DNA from: Adiantum capillus-veneris
Taxonomy: Eukaryota; Streptophyta; Polypodiopsida; Polypodiales; Pteridaceae
NCBI GenBank assembly: GCA_014529385.2
Contig: CM043971.1
Span: 93,464,840-93,528,839, forward strand
Length of the DNA: 64,000 nt
Direction of reading: 5' to 3'
Made by a program: the position numbers and the translations under genes. A model generated the notes under the pieces. That model was not told where the DNA came from and ran no database searches. It was given only the letters and a program-made list of their open reading frames with translations. This document shows, piece by piece, positions 31,143 through 43,659 of this stretch; the stretch's first letter is position 1, and the number at the start of each line of letters is the position of its first letter.

Positions 31143-34100
31143 TTAGTTTGTTTCGAGGTTTGGTTGTTCATTGTTTCTGGAGAAACATTTGATGGAAGAA
31201 TTATCAGCCCTATTTTCTTCAAAAAACATTCCACAAAGATGAGATCTTATTTGCAGTAACTTAGATAGAGTTAGCGTACAACGGACAGGGGACGACATCA
31301 GCTCATGAAGAGTTTTGGTCTCCATCATCTTAGGATTATCCTTCCATTGAGATGGTACTTTCTCTACTTCTGATCTGGTTTCATGGTTGCCAATAAATGA
31401 AGGTAACATCTCCAATGACTGAGGTTTGTTGTCTTCTGATATCTTCATACTTGCATCATTGTACGGTGATCGGACATCATTTGGGTAGAGCTCATGTTCG
31501 AGGTGGATCTCCATGATAGGGGCTGACTGAAGCATTGCACTTCCATCTTTTTTGTTTCGGATATGCTCCCACAGATCCTGTGGCCATTGTTCTTCCACTT
31601 CAAGAATTGGCATAGGTGCTTGTGAATACATTCCTTATGTCGTATTAGCTGCCATCCTCGTATCCAAGGATGTTACTTTTATCGAATATTTTTTGTCTTC
31701 ATCTCCGATCCTCGCTCCTTTAACTCTTGAATTTTTTTGCGGATTAACACCTCAATTTTTGGAGCAGTCGGAATTGGTGGTTCCATAAGCACTTGAGCGG
31801 CTTGGATGAGCTCCTTGCACATCTTTAACCTCTCTTTTTCATACCCTGGGTGAGGGTACATTAGCCATCTATCCTCGGGGGTTTGGTTGGGCTTTAACCT
31901 AGCATCATAAGCTTTTAAGATCGCATCCAAGGGTTCAAAGACCTTGTCAACTAAGACAGATCCTCCCGACGGTATTGTTGATGGTTTTGTTACATCGCCC
32001 TTTTTCTTAAGGTCTCTTTTCATTCTCAATTGTTCCTCTATTTGCAATAATTGGGTTCCCATAGCCATTTTTTCTTTCTCTCTTTTGGCTTTTATCTTGT
32101 CTCGTTTTGCCTTCCAAGATTTCCTAGGGGTTCTAACAGACAAATTTTCTATCTCAATTTGGTTGGCTGGGGCGTTCCTTGTAGCCTCATGGGCTTGAGC
32201 TCTCATTATTGTGTTTATAGGAATGGTTGGTTCTGTTTTTGATCCACTTGAGCTTGGTACAATTCCGATTTTGTTCATGGTTGCTTTCACTTTGTTATCA
32301 GGGTTTTTTGGACAATGTGGAATGAGATGGTCATTTGTATACCCCTCATAGAACCCAAAGAGTTTGATACATTCTCCTTTATGTGGACATTCATAGCATG
32401 GTCCTACTGGTGGTGGAGAAGCTTATGAAGTCCCCATTGGTTGTCCTATTCTAAGAGGATATCCCCTAGATTTGTAGTTCTGGGTTGCCATGAACATAAG
32501 CATATTTTCATCGACCAAATAATGGTTTTTTGTTGGTTATGCTATGTATGGTGGTTTTGTCATCTCCTCAAAAACCATCTATGGAAATTGTCCCTCCAAA
32601 GCATAAGAATTGTTGTCAAACCCTCTCTCATAGGTATTATCTAATTCTTCTCGATATGAAAATACCTAAACCATACTCTGATCAGAAGGTGCTTCTATAG
32701 GTTGTGAAATCCTTACCATGGCCATGTTTTCCTGGGGTAAAGGAGGTTGATGTCCTAACATAGGTTGAGGTTTTTCCTATCCTTGGATTACATTCTTTTG
32801 CCCTACTTGGTATCTTGGAGGTAGTGGTAATTGTTGCCCTCCTCCATGTGGCCTGTATTGTCTTTCTCTAACATAGTTTCTATTATATAAACATTTGTGG
32901 GTTTCATGGTTTGTTCATTTTTGTTCATTAGCACACCTCTTTAGTACACGTGCTACATCTACTCATGACCTCGATTGAAGGTTGCACCATTGAGTTGGAT
33001 GATCTCCTCCACAAGTGTCACACTTTTGGGTGGGCTGTTGTCGTGCGTTTGCATTCATCTTGTTTTGTTGGTTCATCCTCCTGATCACTTCCTCGATCGT
33101 TTGATCAACATCTGGCACAGTTGGGTTTTGCCCGCCTAGTTTCATTGTGGACTCACTAGTGGTTGAAGAGGTGCTACTCATTCATTGGTCTGTGTGTTCT
33201 GTCACCTCTCCATATGCCTTGCAATTGTCTACCAGATACAACGCCTCTTTCATGACTTGCTCAAAGGTAACACATGCCTTTAAGTGCAAGTCTTTTTTTG
33301 AGAATGTCATTTCGCAATCCTTCTATGAAAAGGACTGACAGTCTCTCATCCTGAGGTAGTTCCCTAGCAGGGCATCTTTCTATGTATTGCTTAAATTGAA
33401 GTGAGGTTTCCTTCACCTTTTCCTTCTCCTTTTGTCTAAATGCATAGATCTTAGAGACATTGTTATGCTTAATACCTCTCTTTGAGAATTCCTCAATGAG
33501 TTATTGGAGAAGTTTCTCGATGCTTGGGAACTCCAGGCTATTTAAAGGTTGAAACCAAGTCAAAGCTATTTCTTCTAGATTCAACCCAATATTGCATATG
33601 GAAATCAATTACCTGCTTTGCCCTCAACACTTGTTTGAAGATTGAACAATTTTGCCACTTGAGAGGGTCACATGCATCTAGACTCTGCAACCATCCTCAC
33701 CACCCCTGGTCCTCGTGGTGTGGTCTCTCTAGGTTCATATTCTCCTCTTGGCACTATAATTGGTATCCTATCCACCATACTTTCATCAAGTTGATCTCAT
33801 GTAATAGTCGAAGGAATTCTAGTTGTGTAAGTCAAATCAGGTGCCACATTGTCCCTCTGCGTATTCATAAAAGCCCTAGACCCCATTGATCCCATAGGCC
33901 CTGTGTTTGGAAACCATTGATGTCCAAAAGAATCTTTCACTCTGGTTCTTACTAAACTTACATTCCCAGTTTCTAGTCTTGTGTAAGTAGTCGTGGTTTT
34001 CACTTCTTCTCAATTTACATAGTATTGGTGGAGCAGTCCCCCAAAATATGTATACTGCTCTAGCTCCTTACGGTCCATAGGAGAGTATTTTTTACCATAC

Positions 34101-34801
34101 TTATCCATTATAACCACCTGAATACTTATCCCTTCTGTGTAAGTAGAAACGTACAGTTTTTTGCGGTCATTCAATTTCTTGATGCGGGGTTCATCACATC
34201 TATAATAGAGTGTTTATTCTCCATTATCGAATTTATATAGCCCCATGTAAGTGTTGTCTGTATTAAGCCACTCTGTCTCATTGGTGTCTTTGAGCACCGC
34301 ATTTTGCTTGCCCATTTTGGGTGGTTCATCTGCTAGCTCTTCATCTACCTTGTCCTTGGTGCCAGTCATCCCCCATTTGTCCGCAATAAAGGGGTTGTGA
34401 ACCACTAGGTACATCATTCCCTCTCTGTCAAAGTATCTGTCTCCATCATAATCCACATCTACAAGTTCCTTTAACTTGCTTGGCTTGTTTTCCAACTTAA
34501 CACAGTAGTGGTACATTCCATCCTTATAGATTTTGGCCTTAAGCACATTTCCAAATTGAAACTTTAAATACAACAATTTCACGTCAGATGCAGGTTGAGG
34601 AGGACCTTCCCCCATGGAATTTGTTTCCTTAGGGTTCAAATTGTTGGAATCATCATTCATTAGGGTGTATGATCTATCTGACGAGGTGTCAAAAAAGATT
34701 TCCTCTACAATGGCTTCTAAAGGATTCCGTGGCCTTTGATTCACGCTACCTATGATGCTAGGATTCCTATTCTGGTACAATATTTTTGATCGCAAATACA
34801 T
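31143..34801 (-). pseudogene. gag: Gag region of element B, in pieces
   Basis: Separate pieces are at 34214-34801 (195 codons, MYLRSKILYQNRNP start), 33797-34003, 32963-33181 (with KCDTCGGDHPTQWC, a CCHC knuckle), 31679-32290 (lysine-rich, with a DHLIPHCPKNPD word just upstream) and 31143-31631. The capsid core in 33200-33700 is broken by several frameshifts. The 34214-34801 piece has no recognised domain. Confidence 0.7.
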
Positions 34802-36759
34802 GAAGAATTGATATTACAAAATCCAAACTAAGTTACCTCATTAGCTATCCTGAATTCCCCATTTTGATCTTACTTGTTGGGTAGTATGCTCTAGCACTTG
34901 CAACCTGTCAAAAAATGCTTGATAGTTGTGAGTTTACAACCGTTCATGTTAGCTCTAGCTTTGAATCGACCAAATCTAACTAGGTTTTTCAATACTCCAG
35001 AATTTCACTCACAATATCAACAATTCAAGTCCAATTTCAATTTTGAAAAAGCCACTAGGCTCCTAAGAACTACCTCTCTCTGTGGTCAAATTCTGCTCTA
35101 TGTTGACTTAGAGGAACATGGATCACGATCCATGTTGGGAGGACAAACTAAATTTTCTTGGTACCATCCAATTTAGCATGATTAGTAGGTCCTATGGTAT
35201 CAATGTTTTTGGAAATGGACCTCTGGATTGAAAATTAGGTCAATTTTGACACTTTACCAGAGTACTTGGAAGTTTTTCACTTTTGTTATGTATTTTTATA
35301 TCCAACTTTAGTTTTGAAAAGACCACTGGAGTCCTTGTGATGTCCTCTAGCTATGGTGCAAGTTTTATATCAAATTGTGTCAAAGAAACATGGATCGCGA
35401 TCCATGTACCTTAGTGCCAAAATGTACTAAAACTTGGCACACAGCTTGTCCTTGGTCTATTGATGCTAGCTATATGGTTTTTGTGTGATTTGGAGTTTTT
35501 AGGTCAACCAAAAGTCAATTCTAGGGTCTGTTTCAATGGTTTCCCCCTTGATCTATTTTATGCCCTTTTGGCCCACTTTTTGATAAGAGTGGTTTAGGAG
35601 AAAGTACTTCAAATGTTATTACTTTTCTACATGTCAAATATCAGCTCAAAGTTTCATAAAGGTATATGGATCGTGATCCATGTTTTGAAGGATTTTGGCA
35701 TGACCTTTGGTGAGTTTGTGATAGAGGGTTTGGTGATACTCAATTCCCAAATCTTTTTGGATTTGACCCACTTTTTCCAGGTCAAAAGCAAGATTTTGTG
35801 TATGTTGTGCGGTTTTTTGCAAACAACTACTTTTTTAATATTTTGATCAGGTTTTTTTACTTCTTTGATGTGGATCCTTTTGCAAAAGTTGTCCTCATGA
35901 GTGCACTGGTCAAATTCCCTTACAAATGTCTACCATGTACATGGATCGTGATCCTTGTTTGGCAGCATCTGGTCATGATTTTATGTCCTACTGGTTCCCT
36001 GCTTTTAGATGAACCCAATTTGAACCCCTTTATAATTTGGACAAATAAAACTTCAGTTTCCCCAAATTTTCTCACTTTTCACAGCTTTTTCTCTGCTTAA
36101 CCAAGTTTCTTGATTTGGATGTTCTTTTAGCACCCTATTTCTAGACAAACTCAAGATTTTGATGTCTGAGAGTTGGTTCTAAGCAAAGGAAACAATTTTT
36201 GATCACTTGGTCTAAAAGGTACATGGATCGCGATCCATGTTTGGCAGGCAAGCTGCAATTTGCATAGTCTGTCTCCTACAAACTTGTATATCCCCTTTTG
36301 CCAAGTTTTGTTGAGTTTTAGTTTAGCTTTGAATCTTTGACCATCAATTTTACAAAGTTTCAGAGTTATGGTCTTCGGCACCAAAATAAGGTTTTGGACA
36401 GTGTTTACCCTGATCCTTTGGCCCCAATTGATGGTGGAATTTGTTACTTATCCTACTCCTATAAACTGAATAGATGCACAATCATAATGAATTTAACAAT
36501 ATAGAAACGACAACGAAGTGTATGGTGAAACAGTCCTTTTCAATCATGGAAAAGTCAAAGAACAAAATACTCTTTTGTACTTCACTCACAACTTTCTTTG
36601 CTCATAAGGAGTAGCATTGGCTAGTCCTCGACCCTAGTCTCTACTAAGCACTTAACCTACGTCTAGCTGCTTTACTGTCTATGTGTAAAAGGAAAGGGTG
36701 TCAAAATCTTTGGAAGGGATTTTTTGTACATATGAGTCACTCACCACCTAAGGATCAAC
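34802..36759. repeat. Tandem array of ~275-bp monomers centred on a 20-bp palindrome
   Basis: Five motifs are at 35116-35135, 35388-35407, 35664-35683, 35939-35958 and 36221-36240, with steps of 272, 276, 275 and 282 bp. The best copies read ACATGGATCGCGATCCATGT, a perfect palindrome (35388, 36221). Flanks are diverged but share words such as AAAGGTA before the motif and TTTTGGCATGA after it. The array fills the leader between the PBS and gag of element B. Confidence 0.85.
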
Positions 36760-36778
36760 TTCCTCGGCAACGGCGCCA
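36760..36778 (-). other. Primer binding site of element B
   Basis: The minus strand reads TGGCGCCGTTGCCGAGGAA, one base from the LTR end ...GCTAACA. It is the same class of site as in TR-GAG A. Confidence 0.85.
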
Positions 36779-36779
36779 A

Positions 36780-37652
36780 TGTTAGCGGATCGTGGCGAGG
36801 ACGTTTAATTTGCAGCATGCTAACATAATGTCAATATGCAAGGAAGTGACTCGAGATGGGGCATGGAGACTTAATGAGAGTGTCAATCTCACCAAAGTGA
36901 ACTTAGAGGACTATTCATACTACTACAAAAGCAAATCAACCACTTCCTAGTCAGAAAATCAGTCTATGTCCGATCTCACCGCTCTAGGTCATCACGCCTT
37001 TTTGGCATCCAAACGAATTCGGAATGCAATGAAACTTAAGGAGAGGTATTACAACCCCTAAGGACACATTACTACCAAGTTCTGAAGCCATCTGGGAAGG
37101 TAGAAAAATGTGCAAAAAACGAAACATAACTACACGAAAAGGTCCCCCTTAAGCATAGAAATGCTTTTCCAAGGTCAAAACATCAAAAAAACAACCATTT
37201 AAGACCTCAAATTGATGCATTTAGCTCACAAACAAGACGTTGTGAACCACATCAGAATTGATAATGATTACACTTAGATTGTAGAGCAAGAGACAAGGAA
37301 CACAATGTGCTATTCAAAATCAAATTCTGATTACCAGACAAGGAGGAAAGCAGATTACATTTTGTAGCAGCAAAGATCTCTCACATTCGACGTCCAATTC
37401 TTTTCAAAGATAATGATTGTGTGTTTTTCAAAAATAAGGGTTTTGACTGAAGAGCTAAGGGGACTTTCCCATGGCCATTTGGCCACTTACATGGTGTGTA
37501 GTCTAAGAGAGGCTAAGAGGGAATGATAGAATATATTACAATTGAGAATCCTCATTAGCAGAATTACACCGCTTCTTTTGAAAAAAAGAGCGAGTACAAC
37601 AAAGTTTGGTGTATATCCGCGTTTTATCTATCAGTCCACTGTATCCACCAAA
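36780..37652 (-). repeat. 5' LTR of element B (right end approximate)
   Basis: It starts TGTTAGCGGATCG on the plus strand beside the PBS. The right end is set at ACCAAACA, where sequence of the element C LTR family begins, and it has TG...CA form. The layout (GTCAATATGCAAGGAAGTGACTCG near the start, then GTGTCAATCTCACC) parallels the TR-GAG LTRs. There is no second LTR to confirm the length. Confidence 0.55.
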
Positions 37653-38498
37653 CACTAAAGCCTATTGCTTGGCCTTCCCAAGGGGTCCAATGATAGTTTA
37701 ATGGATTTATTTAATTATTTTAGCATTTATCAAGTCCTCTCTCTCAAAGGGGAAAGGGGGACACTTGTCCCAAGGCTACCCTTGTTGCTTGATATGCCCT
37801 TGCTTGTAATTGGCTAGGCCAAAAGGGGTCCAATGAGCTTCAAGCATGAGCTACAAGGGTGGGTAGACCAAAGCAAGCTAGGGGGTTGCTTGAGTGATAT
37901 ACTCTCCCACACACACTCACACACACTCTCATTGTGTATTGTGCAAAGTGCAAGAGCTCCCTCTCCTTCTCCAAGCAAGTAGAGAGGTTGAGAGCCTACA
38001 CCAACACTCTTGGGTATGGAATGCAAATCCAACCAAGAGCCATGCTTCAATTCTTAATCTTGCCAACTTCTTCATCTTCATTACTATGCTATTATGTATG
38101 CTAGCAAGAAGAGTGATGATTTGAGGTCTTGTGACTGAGGCTTGGGATGTTTAATTCTTTCCACAAAGTTTATGTTATGCTCCTGATGTATGAATATTTC
38201 CATCTTCATTGCATCTCCTCGGTCACAAGGAACACAAAGATTGTATTGTAACAAGTCTCTCTTGATGGGAGAAACTATAATACAAATGCCTATTGGAGGG
38301 GGGACCAGCTCCACATAAATCCGGTCCTCAACTGTTGTCATGTTCTCTAAACTCTCTCTCTTGCAAAAATATCGTTCATGCCAAGTTAACTAGATGCTAC
38401 CATCAATTAAGTTCACCTACTATGCTATCAAAGTAATTTCCCAAAATTACTTTCTCTAATTTTTTTTACTCTCAAAGTAACGGGCCATTTTCATTACA
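37653..38498 (+). repeat. LTR remnant of the element C family
   Basis: About 846 bp similar to 40481-41422 throughout (CTAAAGCCTATTG(C/G)TTGGCC ... GGGCCATTT(T/C)CATTACA). It ends exactly where the C LTR ends, and no PBS follows (TTGGAGGTATAG instead of TTGGTATCAGAG). It may be a solo LTR or a 3' LTR whose body is lost on the left, where element B abuts it. Confidence 0.8.
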
Positions 38499-40474
38499 TT
38501 GGAGGTATAGGGATACATTGATTCCATTTTGGATATTGAGCCTTTCATGCAATGTACTTTATACAAATAGGAAGTATATAAGGTAATTTTGTTGTTGTTG
38601 GGGTCATGATGTTATTTCAGAGTAGCAAGACATCACACATAGTAATTTAGTTTACTTGCTACAACATATTAGGTAGCTTGGCTTCACAAGATTAGAAACT
38701 TCCATAGTCACATCGACTTGTACCAAAAGACATGAAAACACACAATCAAGGAGCTATCCATGTAGATAAGGAAGGAGTATCAGCATTGTGGTAAGACAAC
38801 AATAGATGTGTGCCATTATAATGCTCTCCAGTGATGGCATCAACGTGAAACAAAGCCTCAATCTCCTCTAGCTCTACAAGGATGCAAAGGGAAGGGGGAA
38901 CGAATTGAAAGGTAGAAGGATTTTGGTTGGGTGGGTGGGTGGGGAGGGAGGGGGGGGATGCCAGGCTCTGACCACCTCGTATGTGCAGATAATGAAGTAG
39001 GTAGCTTTTGTATGCAATTGGTGGAGAGTTCAAGGCTCGTGATAGCATGAGAATTTTGTTTAATTTGCCTCTCGATATGAGGAGGTAGATGGGAGGGATT
39101 GGTAAAGATTATGGCTAAATAAATGTAAAGTTAAGCTGCCAGTAGTAGTATGTATGGACACTGCTTGTGGTCAAGAGACTCACCCTTTAAACCCTTGGGC
39201 CCCACATCCTAACAAGAAAAGCAGGATAGTCCCTCCATGCCAAACCTGTTGGACTCCTCCTATAGGATGCATTGTGCTTTGTTGTAGTCAATCGCAGTCC
39301 CAACATACGAGATTTGGTACTCAATCCAGGAAACAAAGATATAGTAGATAGAAAATATTAATACTTAACACAATAAATTGTCATATGCCTATAAGCTTGG
39401 TGTGGGCAATAATCCATGGCCTATCTGCTTTAGGCCACCCAATCCTAACAAGAGAACACCTAAAAGTTGGGACTAGGGCCAAGTTGAGGCGTTCCTTGTA
39501 CCTAGATGCCCACTAGAAGTAATTGGTGTCTTCATCCTTGGGCAAGTACTTTAGTAACTCCAATTTATACATCAACAATGTATATGCATCCTATGAGCCT
39601 GCATCATCGGTTGAAAGGAAAATGCAATCTAATCTTATGGGGGTTAGATTGAAGAATGCTCATAGTCGTGACTTTTGACGCACATTACTTTGTCTCTGGC
39701 TCCTAGCCATGTGTTATGCTATATTTAGAACTCATCCTAGATAAATTTAAACCCCTTGGATTCGTGCATATTAGCACCCAATGATTTTTTTATAAATACA
39801 ATTGAATGACCAAATTTATCGATCGGGGTTTAGTGTCATAAAATCTAATATCTAACCAGCCCAAATGATTTTCTCATATTAAACTAATCATTTAATGTGT
39901 GAGAATAAACAGGAACCAGGGGTTAGAATATAGATATATGCTTACATATCTATCTCACCATAGGGCCAATGGTAAAGGGATTCAAATGAGAGATGGTATA
40001 TCAAAGAGCAAGGCTAACCAATGGAGCTTAAAAGACCTTAGGGTTAGCTTCATTGAAGACCTCCAAAGGTTAGTGTTAAAAAGTCCTTTGACCTTAGGTA
40101 AGCTAGGGATGAGTTTGAGGTGGGAACCCGGCCCAAGCTTGAGTTGCTTGTCGTGCTTGATGACTAGGGTGGTTGACGTGCTTGTCGTGCTTAATGACTA
40201 AGGTGCTTGAGGTGCTTGTCGTGGTTGCCGACGAGGGAGATTGAGATGCTTGTGGGAACATGACCCAAGATTGAGGTTCTTTGTCATGATTTGCTGACTG
40301 AGGTGCTTGAGGGTAAGGTGTTCCACAAAAGTCAACAACTATCCCCACAAGGAGGGGGCGAGCCCTACAAGAGGGGGCTAGAGAAAGAGCACACACACCC
40401 TCACACAAGAAAAGCTTCGTACAAAGAAAGCAGAAAGGAAACTTGTCAAACTCCTCCTCATGTTTCCCTCAAGG
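38499..40474. other. Non-coding interval, no gene seen
   Basis: AT-rich sequence with no convincing ORF. It holds a G-rich tract at 38926-38957 and, at about 40135-40320, imperfect repeats of GTGCTTG(T/A)CGTG / TGACTA(G/A)GGTG words. Confidence 0.6.
38926..38957 (+). other. G-quadruplex-like tract
   Basis: GGTTGGGTGGGTGGGTGGGG followed by AGGGAGGGGGGG gives six runs of three or more G with one-base loops, an excellent match to the G4 pattern. Confidence 0.8.
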
Positions 40475-41422
40475 TGTGCCTAAAGCCTATTGGTTGGCCT
40501 TCCAAGGGGTTTGTAGTAGATTTAATTAATTGTTTTTGCATTTATCAAGTCTCTCTCTCAAAGGGGAAAGGGGGACACTTGTCCCAAGGCTAGTATGCTT
40601 GCTTGATATGCATCCTACATGTGATTGGCCAGGCTTGCAGGGGTCCAATGAGCTTCAAGCTTGTGCTAGAAGAGGGGGTCGACCAAAGCAAGTAGGGGGC
40701 ATGCTTGAGGGGTATACTCTCCCACACACACTCACACACACTCTCATTGTGTGTGAAGTGCAAAGTGCAAGAGCTCCATCTCCTTCTCCAAGCTAGTAGA
40801 GAAGTTGAGAGCCTACACCAACACTCTTGGCTATGGAATTCAAATCCAACCAAGAGCCATGCTTCAATGCTTAAGCTTTCCATCTTATCCATATTCATTA
40901 CTATGCTATTATGTATGCTAGCAAGAAGTGTGATGATAAGTGAGGAACTAATTCTTTCTCCTATGAAATGTTTCTTCTTCCTCTTCCCTACCCTCATTCC
41001 CCGCTAGCTCTCTCCACCTTCGAAGGTGTTTGAGGCCTTGGGACTCAGGCTTGGGATAGTTAATGATTTCCATAAAGTCTATGTTATGCTCATGATGCGT
41101 GAAGCTTTCCATCTTCATTGCATCACCTAGGTCACAAGGAAAACAAAGATTGTATTGTACCAAGTCTCTCTTGATGGGAGTAACTATAATACAAATGCCT
41201 ATTGGAGGGGGACCGACTCCACATAAATCCGATCCTCAACTGTTGTCATGTTCTCTAAACTCTTGCTCTTGCAAAAGTATTGTTCATGCCAAGTTAACTA
41301 AATGCTATGTTATGTTGCTACCATCACAATTAAGTTCACCCTCTATGCTCACAAAGTAGTTTTACAAAAGTACTTTCTCTAATTTCTACTACTCTCAATG
41401 TTAATAGGCCATTTCCATTACA
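40475..41422 (+). repeat. 5' LTR of element C
   Basis: It starts at TGTGCCTAAAGCC (approximate) and ends CCATTACA next to the PBS. It matches the remnant at 37653-38498, which contains the same end. CCACACACACTCACACACAC runs lie near 40721-40745. Confidence 0.8.
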
Positions 41423-41423
41423 T

Positions 41424-41436
41424 TGGTATCAGAGCC
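41424..41436 (+). other. Primer binding site of element C
   Basis: TGGTATCAGAGCC, the initiator-Met tRNA site, 1 bp from the LTR end. Confidence 0.9.
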
Positions 41437-41836
41437 TTTGGTTTCTCTTTTCTTGCTTAAGAAGAGAGGTCCTTAAGTAGCCTATAAATAATTGATTTTG
41501 TTAATTATATTAGGGTAAGTGGGACTGGGATCTATTATAGGTTTTGTTGAGTCCACTATGTGGGATATGGTGCACACCTCAAGAGCTTTGGACTTAATAA
41601 TGGGGTCTTTTTAGACTTACCTACGGCTTTACCATTATTGAGCCATAATAAGTCCAAAAGGATCTAGCCTTCGATAATTTTGCAATATTAGACCCACTCC
41701 ACTACTCTCTATAATTAACCACTTTGAGACGTGGGTGTAGATACTTAAGTGCCGATTTTCAAAGGCTAAGAGGAGTGGCAACTTAGGTTTTGAATTGCCA
41801 AAGCATACACTAAGTAAGTACACAAATTTTTTTAAC

Positions 41837-43610
41837 ATGGCTGACAAGAACCCCAAGAGAGTAGAATGAACATTGGTAACTTTGATTTTGCACATGAATG
41901 TGCTAGTAATGATGCTCCCACGTTTATCGATTATCTTGTTACTAGGTTGCAACAAGCTATGGGCAACCCTGCTTTGCAAGCCGAAGTTACTCAACAACTT
42001 CACGCTTATGGGATTCCCCTTCCTCTCTAAGAGGAGAGAGAGCTTAGGAGGCCTTTTGAAGAGACCCCCCCCAAAAGAAGACTCTCTCCCATACAAGAGG
42101 AGGAATCCAAAGAGCCAGAAAGTAATGAAACTTTAAGTTCCTCTAAAGATGTGGCTCCACAAAGACAGCGGTCTAGACGATCTCCAACTCCTTGCAAGAG
42201 TCAATGTTCAACCCACAGTCCTTCTCCTCATCACTCCAAAACGGAAGAGAGGAAACAAAGGAAGAAAAGGGCAAGAGAGAGGTCACCCTCTTCTCCTACT
42301 TCTTCACCTTACTCCTCTTCCAATGGAAGCTATGGTTATCCTCCTAGAGAATACAAGAGGGAAGGACATCGAAAATCATAAGGTTGCATGGCAAAGGTCA
42401 CAAAAGCTCAAGAAGTTCAAAGAGGGAGAAAAGAGTATCTCTTTTCTCACCTATGATGGCACCTTTGGTGCCACCAACAAAGTATTGACCTTTATCCAGC
42501 AATTTGATGTGGCCTTTGGAGACAAGGGCTTCACGAAGTCCTCCCAAGATATGCCATGTAGCTATGTAATTCCAAAAATCAGCTTGTCAATGGTGGGCTA
42601 GCCTTCATAGGAATGGCAAAGCCCCAAAGACATGGAAAACTCTACAAGTTTCCATCATGAAGAAATTTCTTGCAAGTGATGCAAAGGACAAAGTGCTCAC
42701 CAAATGGCGCAATTTGAAGCTTCTCTCCCATGAATCTATTCACAAATATGTGGACAAGTTTTGGGACTTACACCTCAAGGATACAATCTTCCAAAAGATA
42801 GACTTTGCCAAGCAAAAGCAATAGTTTTGTGCAGGATTACCTGAAGAGATGGCCGAGTATGTTAACTCCCAATGGCCTGGTTCTATCACAAAATTAATCC
42901 ACCACACCATGGTTGCTTCACGTATCAATTTCCAACAAGGGGCTAGATGAAATGTCAAGCGCATGGAAACAAAAGATAAAAATGATGCAAAGGGGAAACC
43001 CAATGGCCAAAATTCTTCCCAAGGAAATTCCAACAATAACAACAACAATCGGTCCAAGGAGAAGGGAGTTTACAAAGTAAAAAACCCTCTCTCTCTTGAA
43101 GAGCTTGAAGCTTTTTGCAAGGACCATAAATCTTTTAAGTGTGGGGAGCAAGGACATGGCTATCGTTCTTGCCCCAAGAAAAATGCTCGCAATGAGACTC
43201 CTAGAGCTTCCACCATCGAAGCTCCAAAAGAGGATTCTCATTGCAAAGGTGCAGCTCTCTCCTATGCTTGGGGAAAGGAAAGGGAGCATGATGCCTTCAT
43301 CTTGTTTGACCCTGGCTCTACTCGGAACTTCATATCAACAGAGCTAGCCACCAAGTTGTGCATTCAAGCTTTTGACATGGGAGATACTGTGACGATCAAC
43401 ACTGCTTTCAAGGGGCAACGAGCCTCCGTTACTCCCTTGATTGGGAAGTTCAAGCTTCATGTCCAAAGCTATTTCGACAAATAAGACTTTTTCATCTCTC
43501 CTCTGCAACATGAGGATGCTATCCTAGGGGCGCCATGGTTTGATCGCATGGCTGCCAACATGAAGTTTCTTGAAAGGAGAATCTACTTCACCTACAGGTA
43601 AAAGAACATG
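41837..43610 (+). pseudogene. gag: Gag and protease region of element C
   Basis: ATG at 41837 opens MADKNPKRVE. Read across frameshifts, the sequence gives an N-terminal charged region with K/R/S-rich tracts (about 42120-42380), a capsid core with FIQQFDVAFGDKGF (about 42490), a CCHC-like SFKCGEQGHGYRSCP (about 43130) and a protease start FILFDPGSTRNFIS (about 43300). The protease active site is D-P-G instead of D-S/T-G. ILGAPWFDRMA (about 43525) is the second protease motif. Stops lie at about 41867, 42028, 42380 and others. Confidence 0.8.
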
Positions 43611-43659
43611 TATATAGATTCTAGTGAGTTTGGTCGTACTATACCACTTGTAAATCCTC

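Larger units (their letters stand above)
25807..37652 (-). mobile_element. Gypsy (Ty3) element B, decayed, with extra domains
   Basis: On the minus strand: LTR 36780-37652, PBS, a ~2-kb leader of tandem monomers, gag pieces, protease, RT, remnant RNase H, two HHCC-like modules, integrase core, then a second protease-like domain. The PBS is TGGCGCCGTTGCCGAGGAA. No 3' LTR could be matched. Many stops and frameshifts break the frames. Its gag/protease resemble TR-GAG A. The words FATEWGIFAYREMPFGLTNA, CDECQRTKPP and YHPQANEQAESTNK are those of plant Gypsy elements without a chromodomain. Confidence 0.8.

Noticed and set aside
34802-36759. CRISPR array
   Set aside because: The repeats are 20 bp with spacing of ~275 bp and related spacers, in a plant-like retroelement; that is a tandem satellite, not a CRISPR.
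38746-39048. Minus-strand 100-codon ORF
   Set aside because: Proline-rich reading of the complement of the G-rich tract; no homologous motif and no neighbouring gene structure.
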